In this document: one piece after another, positions 43,923 to 51,496 of the stretch
Layout: each line of letters opens with the position of its first letter
How positions within the stretch are numbered: position 1 is the stretch's first letter
Source of the DNA: Flavobacteriaceae bacterium GF1
Lineage (GTDB): Bacteria > Bacteroidota > Bacteroidia > Flavobacteriales > Flavobacteriaceae
Assembly (NCBI GenBank): GCA_009797885.1
Contig: WNKP01000003.1
Span: 248,001-312,000 of the forward strand
Reading direction: 5' to 3'
DNA length: 64,000 nt
Made by a program: the position numbers and the translations under genes
Notes under the pieces: model-generated
What the model was told of the DNA's origin: nothing
The model's input: only the letters and a program-made list of their open reading frames with translations
The model's database searches: none

Positions 43923-44996
43923 TTATTCCAATTTGGCAACTAGACCCCATCCATTTGCCTTATCTATAACTACACAGTGAATTTTATTTGTCCCTTTTTC
44001 AAGTTCAAGGTACAATTTGTTGGCGTTAATATCAATATGCCCCATATGCTGAATTCCTTTGGCCCTAAAAGCGTTATTGCCTTTGAAAATGACTTTGCCA
44101 TTTAGGTATACCATTATTTTGTCACTATAATCAAATGAAAAAAGGCGGGTTTCCTTTTTCTCTGAATGGATTGTTTTGGTTGCAACTACATAATCTTCCT
44201 TGTTTTGTTCAAACCTACCTCCGGAAGACTTTTTAACGTACTTTGATATGGGCACTAGGCCTGACTCTTCAGTTGATACGGTGGTATACTTTTCTTTGGA
44301 AAAACCCTCAAAGCTGAGTTTGTCCTCCTCATAAGGGAAGGCCGTGGTAATGTCCCAACTTGTAATGATATTAGGATCTACCTCTACCACTTCGGCCAAG
44401 TTGGATTTTTCATCCATGTCGCTATGCGAGACCTTAAAGTTTGAAAACCGATTTCCAAACAAAGCCCAGAGTCCAATCCCACCCTCATCTTGATTTGTTT
44501 TCAACTTGGGCACACTCATTACTTTCATGTTATTTACAAAGACTTCGGCACTTTGGTTATGCACATCAATTCGTAAGGTGTTCCATCCAGTATCCTTGAA
44601 GGATACTTTTGCTTGGTGTTCCCTATACAATTGCCAATTTGACTCATTGTTAAAAATGGGAGTGTATTGAACGGCATCTACCTGATTTGATTTATGCATT
44701 CGCATATACACCTCTTCCTGATGGTCGTTGTGTTCTCTGAAATTGATGCCGGCAAAGCTTCTGATGGGGTTGGCATATACATCTACCTCGATGGTCCCAT
44801 TTGTAAAATCAAGGTTTTTGACCGTAGCCCTCCCGCTTTTCAGCACAAGGGTTTCCCTATTGTCAAATTTTTCAAAAAGAGCATCATTGGGAACATCCCA
44901 TTTAGAGGGAATCATGTCAATCTTTGATGGTGAATTTTGTCCAAAAGCTAGTTGAAGACTAAACAATGAAATGATGGAAAACAGGGTTTTTGTCAT
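43923..44996 (-). CDS. Secreted DUF1080-like (LamG/concanavalin-fold) protein
   Basis: 357 residues with a signal peptide (LFSIISLFSLQLAFGQ). Residues about 30-195 form a jelly-roll domain of the DUF1080/3-keto-disaccharide hydrolase-like kind: SGRATVKNLDFTNGTIEVDV, SFAGINFREHNDHQEEVYMRM, WNTLRIDVHNQSAEVFVNN, GGIGLWALFGNRFSNFKV. The second half (about 215-357) contains another beta-sandwich (KIMVYLNGKVIFKGNNAFR, NKLYLELEKGTNKIHCVVIDKANGWGLVAKLE). It may bind or hydrolyse a carbohydrate, but no catalytic residues are obvious. The AraC gene 50 bases upstream on the same strand may regulate it. Confidence 0.75.
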   Translation of the reverse strand: MTKTLFSIISLFSLQLAFGQNSPSKIDMIPSKWDVPNDALFEKFDNRETLVLKSGRATVKNLDFTNGTIEVDVYANPIRSFAGINFREHNDHQEEVYMRMHKSNQVDAVQYTPIFNNESNWQLYREHQAKVSFKDTGWNTLRIDVHNQSAEVFVNNMKVMSVPKLKTNQDEGGIGLWALFGNRFSNFKVSHSDMDEKSNLAEVVEVDPNIITSWDITTAFPYEEDKLSFEGFSKEKYTTVSTEESGLVPISKYVKKSSGGRFEQNKEDYVVATKTIHSEKKETRLFSFDYSDKIMVYLNGKVIFKGNNAFRAKGIQHMGHIDINANKLYLELEKGTNKIHCVVIDKANGWGLVAKLE

Positions 44997-45046
44997 GATT
45001 TCTTTTTGCGAATATCAACGATACTGAACGTTGCTGCCATATCATT

Positions 45047-45922
45047 TTAATGATAAAAACTATCATTTTGAGCACTCTTTCTATAGGTGATAGGGCTGAC
45101 ACCTTCCATCTTTCTAAAAAATCTGGTCAAATTGTTGGGCTCGCTAAAATTTAGATCGTATGCTATTTCCGCGATGGTTTTGGTAGAATAGCGAAGTTCC
45201 ATTTTTACTTCCTGCAATAGTCTGTTGTTGATCATTTCTTTGGAAGAGTGTCCGGTTTGTGCTCTTGCCAGCCTGTTTAATTTATAGCGGTTTACCTCCA
45301 GCATATCACAATAGTCGTTGACCGAATGTGCTTTTCGGATATTCAACTCGAGCAGTTCTTTGAATTTGTGGATTTTGTTATCGGATTGTGTGTCAGGTGA
45401 GATGTTGTAAAACGTTGAATACAGCCTATTAAGCTTTGATAGGGAGAAATATAAAAGTGAACGTATAATATGGGAACTATCATTTTGATAATTGTTTATT
45501 TCGGCTATTATTTCATTTAAAGCAAACCGAATGATGTCATAATCCGTATTTTTCAGCAGTAAGTATTGCGGTTGTTGGGAGTTATAAAAGTATTGTAATC
45601 GATAAGCAAACAGTTTGTCATCAAAAAAATTGGCCAGGAAGTTATTTTGAAATACCAGATGAAAACCTTTGACATCCTCAAGGGGAATTTTACAGGACTT
45701 TTTTTGAAAGGGGCAGATAAAAAATAAGCTGTTCCCAGAAACTTCCAGTACCTGTCCGTTCAAATCCATTGTTCCTGAAGCTTTTTCGAAAATCATAATC
45801 TCAAAAAAGTCGCAGGTATGGGGATTGGGCTCAAAGAAAGCATTGGGATTGTTCTCAAATGTGTGTAAATCCATCAGCAACTCAAAGCCATATTTTCTTT
45901 TTTCAAAAAGGAATTTTCGCAA
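45047..45922 (-). CDS. AraC-family transcriptional regulator
   Basis: 291 residues. The N-terminal half has a cupin-like sensor domain (TCDFFEIMIFEKASGTMDLNG, NSLFFICPFQKKSCKI). The C-terminal pair of helix-turn-helices is clear: HSVNDYCDMLEVNRYKLNRLARAQTG and KTIAEIAYDLNFSEPNNLTRFFRKMEGVSPITYRK. It lies directly upstream of the DUF1080-like gene on the same strand, which is its most likely target. The ligand is unknown. Confidence 0.92.
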   Translation of the reverse strand: MRKFLFEKRKYGFELLMDLHTFENNPNAFFEPNPHTCDFFEIMIFEKASGTMDLNGQVLEVSGNSLFFICPFQKKSCKIPLEDVKGFHLVFQNNFLANFFDDKLFAYRLQYFYNSQQPQYLLLKNTDYDIIRFALNEIIAEINNYQNDSSHIIRSLLYFSLSKLNRLYSTFYNISPDTQSDNKIHKFKELLELNIRKAHSVNDYCDMLEVNRYKLNRLARAQTGHSSKEMINNRLLQEVKMELRYSTKTIAEIAYDLNFSEPNNLTRFFRKMEGVSPITYRKSAQNDSFYH

Positions 45923-45952
45923 AGTATACTAGTGTTTTAGTTTCTTAAATGT

Positions 45953-46090
45953 TTTACAACGGTCAAGTGTATGCGTAGCAGCGGATTCCTACTCACGAAC
46001 CCTTCGGTTTTGCACTGACCTTTGTTTTATGTTTATTCCTTCGTTTTATCATTTAAACCGCTATTACTTGTACACCTTGTTAGCTGTAGA
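45953..46090. repeat. attC-like long imperfect hairpin upstream of the AraC gene
   Basis: The left arm AACGGTCAAGTGTATGCGTA..AGCGG pairs imperfectly with the right arm CCGCT..TTACTTGTACACCTTGTTAGC. The loop contains TTCGGTTTTGCACTGACCTT, which recurs almost exactly at 61879-61896 inside another such structure. The rest of the gap 45923-46508 holds the dispersed element at 46220 but no supported gene. Confidence 0.45.
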
Positions 46091-46219
46091 GCTTTATTTT
46101 TTGAATACCTAACAAATGATTGGATAAAACCTGCCAATAAAATAAGGCTAAATATTTTTTGAATCAATTCCAGTACTTCGGTAGCTTTTGTTCCTAATCC
46201 ATTTAGAAAAAACGTATTT

Positions 46220-46330
46220 CCCGCTTCGCAGTATCCGCCGAAGGCAGATAGGGTTGTACTGTCACGGCATAACCGGTTCCAAAGTTTTGGGAATGATAGG
46301 GTGAAGCAGCCGAGCTACATCGCAGCGGGT
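46220..46330 (+). repeat. Dispersed ~105-bp element, copy 1
   Basis: Matches elements at 48086 and 61193 over about 100 bases. Read in one frame it gives SQYPPKADRVVLSRHNRF then QSFGNDRVKQPSYIAAG, like the other copies. The frame is open from about 46163 to a TAA at 46338 but has no ATG. Ends CCCGCT and AGCGGG are complementary. Confidence 0.8.
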
Positions 46331-46508
46331 GCCGTATAAATACGGTTACCTTTAATAGTCGCTCTCCTTGAAGATTAAACATTCCTTAGTCTCCAGTTCT
46401 TCAATCTACCCCTTGATCGATTCTTAAAAATTAAAAATGAAATCATTCAAATTTAGACCTACGGCTTACCGTAAGGTGTTTTTAATCATTCACAATATGT
46501 TTGGGCAC

Positions 46509-47294
46509 ATGAATAAACTTATTCCGATCGGGTTGTTACTTTTTATGTTCATGTCGTGCGGTGAAGCAAAACCACAAACACGACAGCAAAAAAGAGAAGC
46601 TGAGAAGTTGAGAAATAGAGAAAATTTGGAGCAATACTATCTAGCAGCGCTAAAGATGTGTGAGGGTACTGATTATGAGTCCTATTTTGGTACATACAGA
46701 GAAATGAACTCTTGGACTACAGAAGGTAATTGCTGTACAGCTCTTTTTCCTCAACCCTATATCGACCCTTATGAATATTATATAGAACTAACAGGAGAGG
46801 AAAAGGCCATTATGCTTAATCATGGCGACCCTTTTGAACTCAAGAGGATTCGCGAAAAGATGAAAGGAGAAAGAGATAATGTTCGAGTAAGAGCCTTGAA
46901 AATGGATACGAACAACTTAGTCTATAACACCAGTGGACTATTTGTCAAATATGATTTGAACAAAGAGGAAATTAAGCTCAATTTATCAAGTAATTTATCG
47001 TTTACCGCTGGGCCATTTGCCGGAAGAATTAAAGGTGTCCACATGACCAACCTTCCAAGTGAGTTTGGCTTACCTCTAAAATCCGATGAAGCCAAAAAAC
47101 TCTTTGAGTATTATCAAAAAAACTCCCCTTTGAAACAATTGATGCAAATGTCGCCCATGAATATCCGCCTTATCTATAGATTAAGATTTCCAGAGCGGAA
47201 CAATAAAAATTCAAAGTTTGACGGTGTGCTAAAGACCATTGAGGTTTATCCCGCGGACAACTGGACGTATAAAATTGGCGAAATCACTTTTTAA
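46509..47294 (+). CDS. Lipoprotein of unknown function
   Basis: About 261 residues from the ATG at 46509 (MNKLIPIGLLLFMFMSC); the frame extends upstream to an ATG at 46437, but the lipoprotein signal with lipobox FMSC fixes the later start. After a basic coiled segment (TRQQKREAEKLRNRENLEQYY) come two cysteines (GNCC) and an alternating helix-strand pattern, ending in VLKTIEVYPADNWTYKIGEI. I do not recognise the family. It is 24 bases before another lipoprotein gene, with which it may form an operon. Confidence 0.7.
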   Translation: MNKLIPIGLLLFMFMSCGEAKPQTRQQKREAEKLRNRENLEQYYLAALKMCEGTDYESYFGTYREMNSWTTEGNCCTALFPQPYIDPYEYYIELTGEEKAIMLNHGDPFELKRIREKMKGERDNVRVRALKMDTNNLVYNTSGLFVKYDLNKEEIKLNLSSNLSFTAGPFAGRIKGVHMTNLPSEFGLPLKSDEAKKLFEYYQKNSPLKQLMQMSPMNIRLIYRLRFPERNNKNSKFDGVLKTIEVYPADNWTYKIGEITF

Positions 47295-47318
47295 AATAAA
47301 CCCTTTAAACTATGTAGA

Positions 47319-47909
47319 ATGAGAGGATATACTCTTAACACAAAACGTCTAATGGCACTATTTTTACTTGTCCAATGTTTTTCATGTTCCGATGAAGGCG
47401 GTAATGAAGACGAGAACGGACAAGACACAGCATTTGAACCAATTGAAATAACCTTTACCGAGAATTTCTTGATAGAATGTAATGAGATTAGAACAATAGA
47501 GGGTGTCAATCTAAGCCTACAGGCCTATACGCAGCAGGATTTAGGAGAAGGATTTGCGGAAGAATTGATAGGAACATGCAATTTGGGCGCATCCAGTTTT
47601 TTCACTGAAAATCGGGAGGGTCATCCCTTTGAGGGGCAGGTTGCCTTCTTCTTCTTCGGGGGAGTATTTGAAATAGATTTTGCCACATTTGAGGGCGTAT
47701 CTCGAATTACCCTCGATATTGAGGACAACTGTGGTTCAGGATGTAGCGTGGCTAAGTTGTACAATGGAGACACAATAACGGCGGAAGCGGCCAACACGGT
47801 TTCCAATCCCAATCAGGAAGCATTGGTATTTGACAACATTTCCAATGAGGCGACCAGAGTACGCATGTTTACTGGAGAAGGAGCTATTTATCGAATTAGA
47901 TTGGAATAG
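47319..47909 (+). CDS. Lipoprotein of unknown function
   Basis: 196 residues. Signal LMALFLLVQCFSC with lipobox CFSC, followed by an acidic stretch (DEGGNEDENGQD) of the type that exports lipoproteins to the surface in Bacteroidota. The mature part looks like a beta-sandwich (INLSLQAYTQQDLGEG, VFEIDFATFEGVSRITLDIED) with two close cysteines (CGSGC) and a strand-rich end (EATRVRMFTGEGAIYRIRLE). A carbohydrate-binding-like fold is possible; no family is recognised. A terminator follows 28 bases later. Confidence 0.68.
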   Translation: MRGYTLNTKRLMALFLLVQCFSCSDEGGNEDENGQDTAFEPIEITFTENFLIECNEIRTIEGVNLSLQAYTQQDLGEGFAEELIGTCNLGASSFFTENREGHPFEGQVAFFFFGGVFEIDFATFEGVSRITLDIEDNCGSGCSVAKLYNGDTITAEAANTVSNPNQEALVFDNISNEATRVRMFTGEGAIYRIRLE

Positions 47910-47937
47910 CATTTAAGGGAACAGCAAAATGACCTGG

Positions 47938-47966
47938 ATAAAACGCCCTTTTTAGGGGCGTTTTTC
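47938..47966 (+). terminator. Rho-independent terminator after the two lipoprotein genes
   Basis: Stem AAACGCCC / GGGCGTTT with a short T-rich loop, followed by TTTTT. Confidence 0.88.
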
Positions 47967-48085
47967 TATTCGAAATCATCTGCTGGTGATGGGGTTCTGC
48001 CCTTATCTACATCCTTTTCCAAATTGAGTTTGATGTCCTGTCCATGGATAATTTCTTTCTCTTTCCCCGGTTCATTAAAAACCTC

Positions 48086-48196
48086 TCCGTTCAGCAGTAT
48101 TCTCCGAAGGCGGACAGGGGTATACTGCCGCGGCATAACCGGTTTATAAGTTTTGGGAATGATAGGGCGAAACAGCCAAGCTACTTCGCAGTCGGT
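48086..48196 (+). repeat. Dispersed ~105-bp element, copy 2
   Basis: Aligns without gaps to copy 1 (46220) over about 100 bases. In the same frame it reads QQYSPKADRGILPRHNRF then ISFGNDRAKQPSYFAVG. The frame continues in both directions (48044-48295) with an ATG and a hydrophobic C-terminus, but I do not consider this proof of a gene. The rest of gap 47910-48318 shows only the terminator at 47938. Confidence 0.8.
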
Positions 48197-48318
48197 TTTT
48201 CGAATGCCTTCAACTCAGGTAAAATTTCAGGGGTCAATGTTGTGATTGCCCTTGTATTGGGCGTTATCATCGAATTATTTTTCAATTATATTTAGCGTAG
48301 GAATAGAAACTTACTTCA

Positions 48319-49308
48319 GTGAAATACTTTTCTACAAATCTCTATCTAAAGATGCTTAATTGTGCCTTAGCTGAAGGTATGTCCAGAAGTGATTTTGCGA
48401 ATTGGCCCACTTCAATGCAAGAAGCCGAAAAATTGGAGGTCATTTCTGCAGAGGAATTTTTAACTGCACACGAAGTACTTGACGATAAACTTGGCCCTGG
48501 GTTTGGAGTTCGGGTAGGCCAACAAATGATCATTGAGGATTATGGTGTCCTGGGACTTTCTTGGCGAACGTGTTCCAGGGTTGGTGAGATTTTTGAACGG
48601 AGTGAGCGCTATTTCAAATTATTGTCCAACACCTTTGTATGGCAAATCCAAAACGAGGGAAATATTTCGCGGGTCCTCCTCAACAGGGAAGCCCATAGAA
48701 GGGGAATGGAATTATCCACAGAGGCGAGTTTGTCCGCAACAGTCGTAGTGCTGCAAGCGATGTCCGAAAAAGATATTTTACCACTGGAAGTTAGCTTCAA
48801 GCACAAGCCACCCAAGGATTTGACCAGCTTTAAGGTTGCTTTTCAGTGCCCCATACTATTTAACCAACCGGACTATGCCATTAGCTATAAAACGGAAGAC
48901 TTAAATCTAAGAACAGCCAAAGCGGACGCCAGTATCAACAGCTATCTATTACAGCAGGTCGATGAAAAGACCAAGGGCATTAAAATTCCTGGGAGTAAAT
49001 TTGTGCGCGATGTTGAAGCACTGATAACAGATGCGCTACCTACCGGTATTCCCAGTATTCACCATATTAGTGAGCTTACGGCTATGAGTAACCGAACATT
49101 GACAAGAAGGCTTTCCGAGGCCGGAGTGAGCTATAGGGACCTCATTAAAAAAACCCAGGAACAGATGGCCAAGGATATGCTAAAAGATGAATCCAAAAGC
49201 ATAGGCGATATTGCATTCCTTACAGGTTTTTCGGAACAAAGTGCATTTAACCGGGCTTTTAAAAAATGGTCTGGTCTTACCCCTTCGGAATATAGAAAAA
49301 ACGGTTAG
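48319..49308 (+). CDS. AraC-family transcriptional regulator (OruR/ArgR-like, with N-terminal ligand domain)
   Basis: 329 residues from a GTG; an ATG at 48352 is an alternative. Residues 1-190 resemble the Arabinose_bd-type sensor domain of OruR/ArgR-like regulators (GPGFGVRVGQQMIIEDYGVLG, SRVGEIFERSERYFKLLSN). The C-terminal AraC domain has IHHISELTAMSNRTLTRRLSEAG and KSIGDIAFLTGFSEQSAFNRAFKKWSGLTPSEYRK. It lies 22 bases upstream of a repeated promoter block that recurs before 50544, so it probably drives the heme-protein, DUF1772 and NmrA-like genes that follow. Confidence 0.92.
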   Translation: MKYFSTNLYLKMLNCALAEGMSRSDFANWPTSMQEAEKLEVISAEEFLTAHEVLDDKLGPGFGVRVGQQMIIEDYGVLGLSWRTCSRVGEIFERSERYFKLLSNTFVWQIQNEGNISRVLLNREAHRRGMELSTEASLSATVVVLQAMSEKDILPLEVSFKHKPPKDLTSFKVAFQCPILFNQPDYAISYKTEDLNLRTAKADASINSYLLQQVDEKTKGIKIPGSKFVRDVEALITDALPTGIPSIHHISELTAMSNRTLTRRLSEAGVSYRDLIKKTQEQMAKDMLKDESKSIGDIAFLTGFSEQSAFNRAFKKWSGLTPSEYRKNG

Positions 49309-49329
49309 CAGTTTCGTTTTGGCATAAAA

Positions 49330-49400
49330 TGTCAAAAGGTTGTCCTTAAGGGTCAAAAAACGCCTTGGAGCACTTCCCACCTTTGTATCGTCAACTAAAA
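49330..49400 (+). promoter_or_regulatory. Promoter/AraC-target block, copy A
   Basis: TGTCAAAAGGTTG..CTTAAGGGTCAAAAAA contains two direct GTCAAAA repeats 22 bases apart, followed by a GAGCACTTCCCACCTTTGTATC stretch (a CCTTTG -7-like element). It aligns gap-free with 50437-50507. Tandem direct sites are typical of AraC-family activators. Confidence 0.72.
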
Positions 49401-49412
49401 ACACCTTTTACA

Positions 49413-49781
49413 ATGATTACATTGGTAAAACTCATAGTTACTATTTCATTTTCGTATCTCGCCAACTCTAGTAGTATCGCTGCACCGCTCGCTGAAAGCA
49501 AGGTTCGAAATTCTGAATATGTTTCAATTGCCCTAGCCGAGCGTTCCAAGGAAAGGGCTTTTCAAATCCTTGAAAACAAGTGCAATGTCTGCCACGAAAG
49601 GCGCAATAGACGTCGTGTTTTTACCATGGGGAACATGGATTCGTGGGCGGAAAAGGTGTACAAGCAGGTCTTTGTTAAAAAGCGTATGCCCAAAGGCAAG
49701 AATATCAAACTGACCTCAAACGAGTATCAAGATCTATTAACCTGGATATCATCCTCTAAAACCAACAATTATGGAAATTAA
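49413..49781 (+). CDS. Exported mono-heme cytochrome c-like protein
   Basis: 122 residues from the ATG at 49413, chosen because the upstream frame overlaps the promoter block. A weak signal peptide (VKLIVTISFSYLANSSSIAAP) is followed by a heme-attachment motif Cys57-Asn-Val-Cys60-His61 and a candidate axial Met92 in KKRMPKGKNIKL, then an EYQDLLTWI helix typical of class I cytochromes. The core is shorter than usual, so heme binding is likely but electron-transfer function is inferred. It overlaps the DUF1772 gene by 11 bases. Confidence 0.78.
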   Translation: MITLVKLIVTISFSYLANSSSIAAPLAESKVRNSEYVSIALAERSKERAFQILENKCNVCHERRNRRRVFTMGNMDSWAEKVYKQVFVKKRMPKGKNIKLTSNEYQDLLTWISSSKTNNYGN

Positions 49782-50262
49782 AATTAAATTGATCGTCTTA
49801 CTGATCGGAATCCTATTTACCGGATTGACCGCTGGCTTATGTTTTACATGGTTTAATGCGGTAACCCCGGGAATAGGTCGTTTGGATGATTTGAGTTTCT
49901 TGAAGGCTTTTCAAGCCATGAACAGGGCCATTATCAATAGAACCTTCTTAGTCGTGTTCTTTGGTCCGGCTGTATTACTCTTCATAAACGCTTATTTATT
50001 CAAGAATGATGGTATTGGTTTTTGGCTTTTTCTTGGCGCTGCTTTGCTCTTCTTTTTTGGGTTGGGACTGGTAACCATCTTTGGAAACGTGCCCTTAAAC
50101 GAAATACTTGACAAATCCAATCTGGAAGCATTGAGCGGCGCTGAATTGAAAACACTCCGTACCCGGTTTGAAAACCCATGGAATCAATGGCATACGATAC
50201 GGACGATCAGTACATTCTTATCCTTCATTTTATTATTGGTGGGATTTATATACACTAAATAA
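49771..50262 (+). CDS. DUF1772 family membrane protein
   Basis: 163 residues with four membrane segments (LIVLLIGILFTGLTAGLCF, FLVVFFGPAVLLFINAYLF, GFWLFLGAALLFFFGLGLV, IRTISTFLSFILLLVGFIY). The DUF1772 pattern is clear: AMNRAIINR after helix 1, FGNVPLNEILD after helix 3, and RFENPWNQWHTIRT before helix 4. Some fungal relatives are anthrone oxygenases, but the bacterial function is unknown. Coupled by overlap to the heme protein; together with the NmrA-like gene it suggests a small redox or detoxification module. Confidence 0.87.
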   Translation: MEIKIKLIVLLIGILFTGLTAGLCFTWFNAVTPGIGRLDDLSFLKAFQAMNRAIINRTFLVVFFGPAVLLFINAYLFKNDGIGFWLFLGAALLFFFGLGLVTIFGNVPLNEILDKSNLEALSGAELKTLRTRFENPWNQWHTIRTISTFLSFILLLVGFIYTK

Positions 50263-50436
50263 AAACAGGAAAATATGGAGCGGTTCTTTCCCTTGTGCAC
50301 CGGTTTTACCTTGGTTGGAACCCTTTTGTTATCTAGAGAAGTAACCGGTCAATAAAAGAAGGAAGTGTCCAATGGATAAAAGATGACTTCGGGTCATCTT
50401 TTGTATTTGAGGTAAGAAATTAAGCATGGCCTAAAG

Positions 50437-50507
50437 TGTCAAAAGGTTGGCATTAAGTGTCAAAAATCTCCCTCGGGCACTTCGCACCTTTGTATCATCA
50501 AGAACAA
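50437..50507 (+). promoter_or_regulatory. Promoter/AraC-target block, copy B
   Basis: TGTCAAAAGGTTGG..TTAAGTGTCAAAAA and GGGCACTTCGCACCTTTGTATC repeat the block at 49330 with the same spacing. It lies 37 bases before the ATG of the NmrA-like gene. The sequence 50263-50436 before it shows no gene. Confidence 0.72.
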
Positions 50508-50543
50508 AAAAAGAATACGTACAAAACTTTAAAATTTAAAAAC

Positions 50544-51389
50544 ATGAAAACAGAAAACATTTTAATCATCGGAGGAACTGGTAAAACCGGTCGCCTGGTA
50601 GCAGAAAACTTGGAGCAAATGGGACACAACGTAAGGGTTGTGGGTAGAAAAACGAATCCATCCTTTGATTGGGACAACCCAGAAACCTATGACGCCGCGT
50701 TGGAGCATATGGATAGGGCTTATGTTGTGTACTATCCCGACTTGGCCGTTCCAGGAGCCAGGGATGCTATTGCTACCCTTACCGAAAAAGCGTTAAAAGC
50801 AGGATTGGATAAAATGGTATTACTCTCAGGAAAGGGAGAAACCGAAGCTGAGGCCTGCGAGGAAATCGTAGCCAATTCCGGATTGAATTACACTACGGTA
50901 AGGGCATCTTGGTTCAATCAGAACTTTAATGAGGGGGCATTTAAGGATTACGTATTGGCAGGTCATATGGCCTTGCCCATGCCAGAAGCGAGAATTCCCT
51001 ATACGGATACCAAAGACATCGCTGATGTGGTCACAAAGGTTCTTCTTGACGATGGATTCAATGGTGAAATTGTTACCGTGACAGGCCCTAAAAAATTGAC
51101 TTTCGATGAGGTTGCTGCTATCATTAGTGAAAAGTTGGGTCGAAAAATTCAGTATCAACCCATTTCAATGGAAGAGTTCAAGGCTGGACTTAAAGAAGCA
51201 GGACTTCCAGAACCGGTTATTTGGTTATTGAGCTACCTGTTCACCGAAGTACTGGGGCACTCTGAAAATCAGACGATTTCGGATGATGTCGAAACAATAC
51301 TTGGTCGTAAACCGATTACATTTGAGGAATATGTGGAGGCTACCGTAGCCTCAGGAGTGTGGAACCAGGAAGTATCCCAAACTTTTTAA
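50544..51389 (+). CDS. NmrA-like NAD(P)-binding oxidoreductase (atypical SDR)
   Basis: 281 residues from the ATG at 50544; the upstream extension of the frame overlaps the promoter block. N-terminal Rossmann motif ILIIGGTGKTGRLVAENL, then VVGRKTNPSFDW, and a YYPDLAVPGARDAI segment. NmrA/NAD(P)H-azoreductase-like family traits are KMVLLSGKGE, YTTVRASWFNQNF, IPYTDTKDIADVV and EIVTVTGPKKLTFDEVA. The classical Tyr-Lys pair is missing, as in NmrA proteins, which often act as redox sensors or quinone-type reductases. It appears to be co-regulated with the heme protein by the AraC regulator at 48319. Confidence 0.88.
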   Translation: MKTENILIIGGTGKTGRLVAENLEQMGHNVRVVGRKTNPSFDWDNPETYDAALEHMDRAYVVYYPDLAVPGARDAIATLTEKALKAGLDKMVLLSGKGETEAEACEEIVANSGLNYTTVRASWFNQNFNEGAFKDYVLAGHMALPMPEARIPYTDTKDIADVVTKVLLDDGFNGEIVTVTGPKKLTFDEVAAIISEKLGRKIQYQPISMEEFKAGLKEAGLPEPVIWLLSYLFTEVLGHSENQTISDDVETILGRKPITFEEYVEATVASGVWNQEVSQTF

Positions 51390-51496
51390 TGAATTGCATA
51401 GGGTTCCGGGAACCTGGGCAGGTTTTCGGAATCCTTCATCTTTTTGCTTTGAAAAAATCCTTCATTTATCCAAGAACAGCTATCCGGATTAGGAGG

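Noticed and set aside
48044-48295. An 83-codon open frame through dispersed element copy 2 with an ATG and a hydrophobic C-terminus
   Set aside because: The conserved part is only the repeat element; the flanking codons are not shared with the other copies, and copy 1 has no start. I report the element, not a gene.
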